A stretch of 50,037 nt of DNA. It comes from JALZKA01 sp963725035. GTDB lineage: Bacteria; Actinomycetota; Thermoleophilia; Solirubrobacterales; 70-9. The position numbers and the translations under genes were made by a program. The notes beneath the pieces were generated by a model. It did no database searches, was not told the origin of the DNA, and saw nothing but the letters and a program-made list of their open reading frames with translations. Below are positions 42,577 to 50,037 of the stretch, piece by piece; within the stretch, counting starts at the first letter, position 1; every line of letters starts with the position of its first letter. The DNA is taken from contig CAVRWX010000004.1 in the NCBI GenBank assembly GCA_963725035.1, positions 1 to 50,037 of the forward strand. Direction: 5' to 3'.

Positions 42577-43656
42577 CTACTCGAGGCACTCCTGGATCGC
42601 GTCCGGGTCACCGGCCGCGTCCGAGATGCAATCGGGGTCGACGCCGTCAGGGCCGCGCCTCGATCTCCGGGACTCGCGCCGCCGCCGGGAATCACGCCCG
42701 AGGCCGCCGAGCTCGCCCGCGAGGTCCTCGATCGGCTGCGCGTCAGCGGGCGCCTCGATCGTCTGCTCCTCGCCGACATCAGAGAGCTCGATCGAGAATC
42801 CGAGCGACGCCGACTCGACGCCGGCCGCCGCCGCGCCGAGCGCAGCGGTGTCGAGATCGAGCGAGAAGTCGAGACCTCGGAGCGTCCCGTCCTCAGTCGC
42901 GGCGTACACATCGAATCCGGCGCCGGAGACGGCGTCCGAGATCACTGCCAGCTGCGGCTCGATCAGGGACGGATCAACTCCACCGGTCGCGCCGGGGATC
43001 GAAGCGCCGAGCTGGAACAGGTCGGTGATCATCTGCTCGACGTCGAGATTGCCCGAGACGTGGGTCGCCTCGGCGCCGCCGACGTCCTCGGTGCCCTCGT
43101 TCTCGAGCTCCGAGAACCAGGCGGTGACGTCAAAATCGCACGCGGCTGCGTCGCCGCCCTGCGCTTCGATCGCCTGCTCGCAACTCTCCTGGAAGCCCAG
43201 ACCCTCGGTGTCTTCTGGGGCGGCGGCCGCCTGCTGCTCGAGGAGCTGCGTGTAGGCCTCCTCGCCGAGCTCGTAGTCGGAGCCGTTGTAGTTCACGTAC
43301 AGGTTGTCCTCGGTGGCGGTGATACCGGCCTCGATGTCTGGCACGGACTCCGCCCCCGCGCCCTCGCCGGTGACCGAGAGGTCAAGGTCGAACTGGCCGA
43401 TGCTCTCCGGGTTCTCCGGATCCGTGGCGAATGGACCGGAGACGTTGACCCCGATGCTCCCGCCCTCAGAGCCCTCTGCGGTGAGCTCGACCGTGAGGTC
43501 GACGACGCCGCTCTCGAGCGAGGTGTCGTTGTTGAAGGCGCCCTCGATCACCTCCTGCGGGTCCTCGGAGGATTCGTCATCTCCGCAGCCGGCGATTACG
43601 GCCGGAATCGAGATTGCGAGCGCGAGTGCGGCCAGGAGGGTCTTCGAGCGGTTCAA
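42577..43656 (-). CDS. Lipoprotein, LppX/LprG-like hypothetical
   Basis: 359 residues. Lipobox AVIAGC after a hydrophobic signal; TTG 43656 is preceded by AAGGA at about 8 bases. Body is beta-rich with the phrase EVIEGAFNNDTSLESGVVDLTVELTAEGSEGG, resembling mycobacterial LppX/LprAFG-like lipid-carrier folds. Two cysteines (CEQAIEAQ and ACDFDV) could pair; the C-terminus has another pair (DCISDAA and ECLE). A Gly/Arg-rich stretch near the end may hide a compensated frame error. Function unknown. Confidence 0.75.
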   Translation of the reverse strand: MNRSKTLLAALALAISIPAVIAGCGDDESSEDPQEVIEGAFNNDTSLESGVVDLTVELTAEGSEGGSIGVNVSGPFATDPENPESIGQFDLDLSVTGEGAGAESVPDIEAGITATEDNLYVNYNGSDYELGEEAYTQLLEQQAAAAPEDTEGLGFQESCEQAIEAQGGDAAACDFDVTAWFSELENEGTEDVGGAEATHVSGNLDVEQMITDLFQLGASIPGATGGVDPSLIEPQLAVISDAVSGAGFDVYAATEDGTLRGLDFSLDLDTAALGAAAAGVESASLGFSIELSDVGEEQTIEAPADAQPIEDLAGELGGLGRDSRRRRESRRSRRGPDGVDPDCISDAAGDPDAIQECLE

Positions 43657-43721
43657 GTCAAGTCCTTGCTTATCGGGATCAGAAGGCCGGCCAACGATAG
43701 TGGGTACGGTTGCTCGCGATC

Positions 43722-44921
43722 GTGGCTCTAGAGGCTCAAAGCGCCGCGCCCAGGACGATTCTCTACACCGGGAAGGGCGGCGTCGGCAAGACGTCGGTGG
43801 CTGCTGCCAGCGCCCGCCGCGCTGCCGCCGCAGGCCTGCGCACGGTCGTGCTCTCGACCGATCCCGCCCACAGCCTGTCCGATGCTCTCGAGCTCGACCT
43901 CGGGTCTGATCCGACGCCTGCCGGCGAGAACCTGTGGGGCCAGGAGGTCCAGGCCCAGCGCGAGATGGAGGCCAACTGGGCGCAGGTCCAGGCATGGCTC
44001 GGCCAGCTCCTCCACGAGCGCGGCGTGATGGACATCGCGGCCGAGGAATTGACCGTCCCGCCGGGCATGGACGAGCTCTTCAGCCTGCTCCAGATCAAGG
44101 CGCACCACGAGTCCGGCAACTACGACCTGATCATCGTCGACTGCGCGCCGACGGGCGAGACGCTCCGCCTCCTCTCCTTCCCCGAGATCGCCCACTGGTG
44201 GCTCGAGAAGGTGTTCCCGGTCGAGCGCAGGATGGTGGCCGCCGCCCGGCCGATCGCCAAGACGTTCCTGGACGTGGACCTGCCCGGCGAGGAGGTCCTG
44301 GCCGAGGTGAACGGCCTGGTCCGCAACCTGATCGCGATGAACGACATCCTCCGCAACTCGGATCGGGCTTCGATCAGGCTGGTGATGAACGCGGACCGCA
44401 TGGTCATCAACGAGGCGCAGCGCACCTTCACGTACCTCAACCTCTACGGGTATCTGACCGACGCGGTGGTCGTGAACCGGCTCTTCCCCGACGAGGTGTC
44501 AGAGGGCTACTTCGGCCCGTGGCGCGAGCGCCAGACCGAGCGCCTTGCCGAAATCGCCGATGGCTTCGCCCCCGTGCCTGTCCTCAAGGCCCGTTACTTC
44601 GCCGACGAGGTTGTCGGCCCCGAGATGCTCGACAACCTTGGCGACGAGCTGTTCGCGGAACACGACGTGGCCTCGCTGCTCCTGGCCGAGCAAGCGCACG
44701 AGTTCTCCGAGGACGAGAACGGAGCCACGACCCTTCGCATCCGCGTCCCGTTCGCCGAGCGCTCGGAGGTATCGCTGAAGCAGGTGGGCTCTGAGCTGAT
44801 CGTCGCCGCTGGGCGCGAGAAGCGCACGCTGATCCTTCCCCCGGCGCTCGCCCGCCGGCGCTCGAACGGCGCGAAGCTCCGCGACGGCGCCCTCGAAGTC
44901 ACCTTCCCGGGAGAGCGATGA
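43722..44921 (+). CDS. ArsA/Get3-like ATPase with C-terminal Hsp20-like domain
   Basis: 399 residues. P-loop GKGGVGKT at 17-24 with the deviant (SIMIBI) form, switch I DPAHSLSDAL, switch II VDCAPTGETLRLL, and a Get3-like helical subdomain. The last ~75 residues (TTLRIRVPFAERSEV, then LALARRRSNGAKLRDGALEVTF) fit the Hsp20-like domain seen in some bacterial ArsA homologues. No arsenite-binding Cys triad or arsB nearby, so a role in membrane-protein or other cargo handling is more likely than arsenite export. Overlaps the next gene (ATGA). Confidence 0.88.
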   Translation: MALEAQSAAPRTILYTGKGGVGKTSVAAASARRAAAAGLRTVVLSTDPAHSLSDALELDLGSDPTPAGENLWGQEVQAQREMEANWAQVQAWLGQLLHERGVMDIAAEELTVPPGMDELFSLLQIKAHHESGNYDLIIVDCAPTGETLRLLSFPEIAHWWLEKVFPVERRMVAAARPIAKTFLDVDLPGEEVLAEVNGLVRNLIAMNDILRNSDRASIRLVMNADRMVINEAQRTFTYLNLYGYLTDAVVVNRLFPDEVSEGYFGPWRERQTERLAEIADGFAPVPVLKARYFADEVVGPEMLDNLGDELFAEHDVASLLLAEQAHEFSEDENGATTLRIRVPFAERSEVSLKQVGSELIVAAGREKRTLILPPALARRRSNGAKLRDGALEVTFPGER

Positions 44922-45187
44922 GCGCGCGCGGCCCCGACCCTTCCGAGCTCGGCGACATCCTGGCGCGCCACTCGTCTGAGCGCGAATGCGTCGAGCTCTG
45001 CCCGATCTGCCGCGCCGCCGACGTGCTGCGTGCGACCGCGTCCCCCGACGACCTGCGAGACGGCTGGCAGGACGTCCAGCGCGAGGCGCTCCTGACAATG
45101 AAGGCCGTGATCGACCGCGCCGTGGAGCGCATGGACGAAGAGCCGCCCGAGCGGGGCCCGAAGGTCGAGGACATTCCGATCGACTAA
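44918..45187 (+). CDS. Cys-containing partner protein of the ArsA-like ATPase
   Basis: 89 residues, overlapping the ArsA-like gene by 4 bases. Contains a cysteine cluster (ERECVELCPICRAADVLRA) that could bind zinc, then a helical region with Trp and acidic residues. No named family. Tight coupling implies a shared complex or function. Confidence 0.65.
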   Translation: MSARGPDPSELGDILARHSSERECVELCPICRAADVLRATASPDDLRDGWQDVQREALLTMKAVIDRAVERMDEEPPERGPKVEDIPID

Positions 45188-45205
45188 GCGGTTTAATTCA
45201 GGGCT

Positions 45206-45823
45206 ATGACGAGGAAGGTCGCCTGCTTCATCTCGGTGCTGGCAGTGGCCGCGATCCCGGCCTCAGCTCAAGCCACCATCACGCTTTCTGACGGCGCCGG
45301 ATCCGGCGAGGTCATGGTTACAAGCGACGAGGAGGGCGACACCCTCCCGATCGCCTACGACCAGGACAGCTTCTCATTCACAGTCGACGCCGGCACGTCG
45401 ACGCTCTGCGTCGGCCCTGTTTCGTATCCGGGCCTCACAGACTGTCCGTACATCGGGATGATCTTCCTGGGCGTTTCGATGGGGGCGGGTGACGACTATG
45501 CGTACGCCTACGCGACGGGAGATAACCCCTGGCCCGAGGACATATTCCTCCAGATGGACGGCGGCCAAGATGAGGACAAGCTTGACGGCGGCGAGGGGAA
45601 CGACCGGCTCGACGGTGGCAATGGCGACGACGGGCGCATCCGCGGATTCGGCGGCGACGACAAGCTGACCGGAGGCGCAGGCAAGGACGGCTTCAACGGA
45701 GGCAAGGGCAAGGACAAGCTCAAGGCGAAGGACGGCGAGAAGGACAAGAAGCTCGACTGCGGGCCCGGCTCCGACCCGAATCCGAAGGCCGACGGCAAGG
45801 ACCCGAACCCGATCTCCTGCTGA
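45206..45823 (+). CDS. Secreted Ca-binding RTX-like repeat protein
   Basis: 205 residues. Signal peptide ending ASAQA (about 1-23). N-terminal beta region with two cysteines, then RTX-type nonapeptide repeats GGxGxDxL (DGGEGNDRLDGGNGDDG, GFGGDDKLTGGAGKDG, KGKDKLKAKDG) that bind Ca2+ in the family. C-terminus LDCGPGSDPNPKADGKDPNPISC, like the ending of the larger protein at 32905. Confidence 0.85.
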   Translation: MTRKVACFISVLAVAAIPASAQATITLSDGAGSGEVMVTSDEEGDTLPIAYDQDSFSFTVDAGTSTLCVGPVSYPGLTDCPYIGMIFLGVSMGAGDDYAYAYATGDNPWPEDIFLQMDGGQDEDKLDGGEGNDRLDGGNGDDGRIRGFGGDDKLTGGAGKDGFNGGKGKDKLKAKDGEKDKKLDCGPGSDPNPKADGKDPNPISC

Positions 45824-45976
45824 CGAGCGGGCTGCCCTAGCGCCCATTGCGCCGAGCGCCCGCAAAGTCGCGCGGGCGCGGCAATTCCGGGCGCTCGCGG
45901 ACGTTGTACGGTCAAGCGCGCCCAATGTGACCCATCTCACCTTGACTCGTGGCGCCAGATACGTAACCTCAGGCAC

Positions 45977-48900
45977 ATGGGGACGGAGTGCTCAGCGTGC
46001 GGCACGCAGAACCCGGAGAGGGCGCGCTTTTGCATGTCCTGCGGCAACACGCTTCCGAGCGGGTGTCCGAGCTGCGGCACCGAGAATCCAGCAGGCGCGA
46101 AGTTCTGCATCGAGTGCGGCGACGGGCTGACGGGCCAGCCGCGTCCCGCCGCCCCCGCGACCGGACCTACTCCCACTCCTGACGCGCGACCCGAGGAGCG
46201 CCGTAACGCGACCGTCCTTTTCGCCGATCTCTCCGGCTACACCGCGGTCGCCGAGCGGATGGACCCCGAGGCCCTGAAGTCGATGGTCGACCGGGCGCTC
46301 CGCCGACTGGGCGAGGAGGTGCTCCCGCTTCGGCGGAACCGTCGACAAGTTCATCGGCGACAACGTCATGGCCGTCTTCGGCGCGCCCATCGCCCACGAG
46401 GACGATCCCGAGCGCGCGGTGCGCGCCGGCCTAGCCATGCAGGGCGCCATGGACGAGATCAACGAGCAGATCCCCGGCGTGGACTTCGCCCTCAGGGTCG
46501 GGATCAACTCGGGCGAGGTCTTGGCCGGCAAGATGGGCGACGGCTACACAGTGATCGGGGACGCGGTGAACGTCGCCGCCCGCCTTCAGTCGGCCGCCCA
46601 GCCCGGCTCGGTCACGGTCGGCGAGGCGACCCACCGCCTGACACGCACTTCCATCGAGTACGTCGAGCTCGCGCCGCTGGACCTCAAGGGCAAGGCCGAG
46701 CCTGTCCCGGCGTGGGAGGCGGTCCGCGTGGCGGTCGCAGGCACCGCGCTCACTCGCGCGTCCACGCCGCTCGTCGGCCGCGAGGACGAGTCCGAGCTCC
46801 TGACGGCGATGTTCGACCGCGTGACGCGGGAGGAGCGCGCGCACCTCGTGACCGTCATGGGCCAGGCCGGCGTCGGCAAGAGCCGGCTCCTTCGCGAGCT
46901 CGCGAGCTCGGTGACCGAGCGGCCCGGCTCGCCGCTCATGCGGGTTGGGCACTGCCCGGCCTACGGATCGGGCCTCGCCTACTGGGCCCTCGCCGAGATC
47001 GTGCGCGACCAGTTCGGCATCGCCGACACCGACGAGTCCGAAGTCGCCTTCGCCCGCCTCCACGCCGGCTTCGAAAAGCTTCTGGCCGAGCACTCCGTCG
47101 AGGGGGAAGAGGACTCGCCCGACCGCCTGGCGGCGACGCTCGCACGCCCGCTCGGGATCGAAGTGCCCGAAGAGTTCGCCGAGATCGCGGACTCGGACGA
47201 CCCCCAGCAGGTGCGCGCACGCCTGTTCTCGGCGGTGCGCACGCTCGTTGAGGCGGCAAGCCGCGAGCGCCCAGTCGTCTTCGCGATCGAGGACATCCAC
47301 TGGGCGGACGAGGGAATGCTCGACCTGATCGAGTACCTCGCGCGCTGGGTGCGCGGACCGGTCCTGATGATCTGCCTCGCGCGCGACGAACTGCTCGACC
47401 GCCGGCCCGGCTGGGGCGGCGGTCGCCGCAACGCGACGACGATCGCGCTCGAGCCGCTTCCCTTGACGGGCGCGCGCGAGCTGGTCCACGCCCTCCTGCC
47501 CGATGGGGCCGAGGAGATCGAGGAGGCGCTGGTGGCCCAGGTCGCCGAGCGCTCGGGCGGCAACCCACTCTTCGCGGAGGAGATGGTCAACCGCATCCTC
47601 GAAGAGGGGATGTCCGGCGACGCAGCTCTGCCCGAGACGGTCCACGCCGTGCTTGCCGCGCGCCTCGACGCGCTCGATCCCAAGGAGCGCTCGCTTCTTC
47701 AGCAGGCGTCAGTGGTTGGCCAGTCCTTCTGGGCGGGCTCGGTCGCCGAGGGCGACGACGCGCACGAGCTCCTTGGCTCGCTTGCGGACAAGGACCTGAT
47801 CGTCGCGACGGCGGGCGGCCGCCTGATGGGCGAGCGCGAGTACGCGTTCAAGCACGTCCTGATCCGCGACGTCGCCTACTCGACCCTGCCGAAGACGGTG
47901 CGGGCGCAAAAGCACGCCGAGGTCGCGTCGTTCATCGAGGAGCGCGCCGCCGACCGGACCGAAGCTGTGATCGCGATGGTCGCCGACCACCTCGCGAAGG
48001 CAGCCGAGATCGGGACGGATGCGGGCCTGGAGGAATCGGAGCTCCACGTTGTCCGCGACCGCGCCCACGAGGCGCTCGAGGCAGCGGGAGACGTGGCAGC
48101 AAGCCTCTACTCGAACCAGGAGGCGCTCACCCAGTACAAGGCGGCGCTCAAGCTCGACGGCGACGATAATGACTGCGACCATCCCGACGCGCGCGCCCGA
48201 ATCGCCGAGAAGTACGGCGACGTCGCGCTCCGCCTGGGCCGGGTCGATAAGGCGGTTGAGCTGTGGGAGCGCTGCCTCGAGTATCACCGCGGCGAGGAGA
48301 ACCTGGCCAGTGTCGGCGACCTTCACCGGAAGATCGGCGCGGGCCTCTGGAACAAGGGCGACCGCGAGGGCTCGATCAGCCACTACCAGCGCGGCATCGA
48401 CCTCCTAAAAGACGGCCCGCCCTGCCTCGAGCTGGTCCGCCTCTACGAGGAGGCCGCCTCGCTCTACATGCACACCGGCGACAACATGCTCGCGATCTAC
48501 GCCTCGGAGAAGGCCCTTCGCCTGGCAGAGCGCCTGGAGGAGGCGGCAGCCGCCAGCCGCGCGCACGGAATCTTCGGCCGGGTATTCGGCCGCATCGGCG
48601 ACACCGAGCGCGCCCGCGAGAACCTGGAGCGCTCAGTCGAATTGGCTCGCGACTCGGACCCCTCCGAGGCGATCCGCGCACTCCTGGCCCTCGGCTACCA
48701 CTTCGAGACCTCGGAGGCCGACTACGAGGCGGCGACCGAGGCCTACAACGAGGCGCTCGGGATCGCCGAGCGGATCGGCGACATCCCCTCGCAGGTCGAG
48801 CTCCACTTCTCTTTGTCCTCGCTCGCTTTCCACCGCGGCAAGTGGGACGAGGTCGAGACCGGCACCGAGACCGTCGCGGCGCTCGTGGAGCGCGAGGGTC

Positions 48901-49410
48901 TGACCGGCAAGCTCTGCTTCCCTCACCTCCTGCGCGGCGCACAGCGCTGGCGCGACGCGGACTATGAGGGCGCTGAGCGCTCGCTTCGACGTGCAGCGGA
49001 GATGGCCGCGCAGGTCGGGCGCTCGGAGATCGCGTTCCAGGCGCTCCTCGCCCTGGCGGCGACGCTGCGCGACAGCGAGAACTACGCGGACGCCGACGGC
49101 GTCCTGGCTGCGGCGCTCGACACGTGCGAGCGGGCCGGGCTCGTTGCGCAGTCGATCGAAGCCACGGCCGCGCGCTCGGTCAACGCAACGCTCTGGGGCC
49201 GAGCCGACCAGGCGACCTCGCTTGCAGACGAGGCCAGCGGCCTCGCCGAGCGGCTGCGCTATCCGGTCGGCTCCGCCGCGGCGCTCGAGGCTCGCGGGCT
49301 CGCCGCGGGTGACTCCAGCGTGCTGCGCGAGGCCGCGGACGCTTGGCGCGAGCTGGGCCGCCCGATCGAGGCCGACCGCGTCGCTCGCCTCGCCGAAGCC
49401 ACCTCTATGA
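45977..49410 (+). CDS. Zinc-ribbon adenylate/guanylate cyclase-ATPase-TPR regulator, one insertion
   Basis: About 1,144 residues. Two zinc ribbons (Cys5, 8, 19, 22 and Cys30, 33, 44, 47), then a class III nucleotide cyclase domain: LFADLSGYTAVAERMD with metal Asp84, VGINSGEVLAG, GDAVNVAARLQ. Then a large AAA/STAND ATPase (GQAGVGKSRL Walker A, VFAIEDIHWADEG Walker B) and about twenty C-terminal TPR-like helices. One inserted base near 46332 restores LRFGGTVDKFIGD. The stop is probably TGA at 49408-49410, but that frame needs one base less upstream; as written the frame runs on into the M23 gene. Cytoplasmic signal-responsive regulator. Confidence 0.85.
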
Positions 49411-49424
49411 GTCTGGTTCACATT

Positions 49425-49975
49425 ATGCTCAATATTGATTTACAGAAGAAGCTGCCCCTGCCCGCTCGCTCGCTCGCGATCCTGTTCATGGGCATCGTGT
49501 TCGTGCTCCTCGCCATCTTCATGCCCCCGGACAAGGCGGACGCGGGCGGCAACGAGGTCGGCGACGGCTACGTGTTCCCCCTCCCCTCGAAACATGAGTA
49601 CGGGGACGGCTTCGGCGCCGGACGTGGCCACGACGGCCAGGACCTCTTTGCCAAGTGCGGCCGCAAGTTGGTCGCCGCGAACGACGGCAAGATCCAGAGG
49701 TCCGAGATCGACGGGAGTGGATACGGCAACATCGTCGTGCTGGACGTCTGAAGGGGACCGGCGTGGATCTCCTCTACGCGCATATGAAGAAGCGCGACGT
49801 GAAGGACGGCGACCGCGTCAACGCAGGCGACAAGGTCGGCGAGGTCGGCGACACAGGCAACGCGACGAGCTGCCACCTCCACTTGGAGATGCACACCGCG
49901 CCCGGCTTCTGGGAAGGCGGGCACGCCATGCGCAATGTCACGAAGCGCCTGAAGGACTGGGACAAGAGGTCGTAG
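49425..49975 (+). CDS. M23/LytM-type peptidase-like protein, one base missing
   Basis: About 183 residues. N-terminal helix (ARSLAILFMGIVFVLLAIFM) acting as anchor, then a lysostaphin-like domain: FGAGRGHDGQDLF (Zn His-x3-Asp), and after a frame break HLHLEM with the second pair of metal histidines. The break is at about 49748: restoring one G (GGT) continues VLDGLKGTGVDLLYAHMKK. The beta-lytic active site is complete, so it could cut peptidoglycan cross-links, or bind them. The start could be ATG 49407 (overlapping the cyclase stop) or 49425. Nothing recognisable lies from 49976 to the window end. Confidence 0.78.
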
Positions 49976-50037
49976 ACGTCACCCTCCCGGTGCCAGGCAC
50001 CGCCTCACCAGCCACCGCGTCAGGCGCGGAAGAGGCC

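Overview
This is a GC-rich, gene-dense chromosomal window from what looks like a deep-branching actinobacterium, most likely class Thermoleophilia (Solirubrobacterales-like). The signs are: many ATGA-type gene overlaps, frequent GTG/TTG starts, LexA preceded by a GAAC-N4-GTTC box, an alpha-type glutamine synthetase, system II cytochrome c maturation genes (ccmE, ccmF, ccmH, a CcmI-like protein), and many secreted proteins of lineage-restricted appearance. The assignment is an inference from content, not from a phylogenetic marker. No phage, insertion sequence, CRISPR array or replication origin is visible.

Layout. 1-4.5 kb: a threonine dehydratase/RidA operon preceded by a broken 5' piece of glyA, then a DUF1800-DUF1501-cupredoxin operon. 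4.6-8.2 kb: ZIP-type transporter, PhzF-like protein, ECF sigma/anti-sigma pair divergent from a cupredoxin lipoprotein, DUF2945 protein. 8.2-13.5 kb: proline catabolism (proline dehydrogenase plus P5C dehydrogenase), a secreted Cys/GGG-repeat protein, glutamine synthetase. 13.5-16.6 kb: RNase P RNA with a UUCG terminator, a nucleotidyltransferase with a small partner, a STAS protein, a lexA/zinc-ribbon operon with SOS box, tRNA-Leu(GAG). 16.6-22.5 kb: hydrolase, VOC protein, solute-binding lipoprotein with secG, and the ccmE-ccmF-ccmI-like operon. 22.5-31.6 kb: SDR, second Cys/GGG-repeat protein, amidase, metallophosphoesterase, GPx-like lipoprotein, GNAT, LysR, S33 peptidase, DUF4160/DUF2442 pair and tRNA-Gly(CCC). 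31.6-36.4 kb: two secreted CSLREA-type proteins, the larger with Ca-binding repeats, then tlpA-ccmH. 36.4-42.5 kb: third Cys/GGG-repeat protein, Bcp peroxiredoxin, methyltransferase with a Na/Ca exchanger, secreted hypothetical, Ca2+/H+ antiporter. 42.5-50 kb: lipoprotein, ArsA-like ATPase plus Cys-containing partner, Ca-binding secreted protein, a giant zinc-ribbon/cyclase/ATPase/TPR regulator, and an M23 peptidase.

Functional themes. Nitrogen and amino-acid metabolism (threonine deamination with imine clean-up, proline oxidation, glutamine synthesis), cytochrome c maturation split over two loci, and extracytoplasmic calcium (two exchangers, two proteins with Ca-binding-type repeats) recur. 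Thiol and peroxide chemistry is covered by Bcp, a GPx-like lipoprotein and TlpA.

Quality caveat. About fifteen genes carry internal frameshifts. In almost every case where the protein family fixes the true frame, the sequence has one extra base; a few are one-base losses in G runs. This pattern looks like residual consensus error and not gene decay, so I annotate the affected genes as full-length CDS and give the approximate break points.
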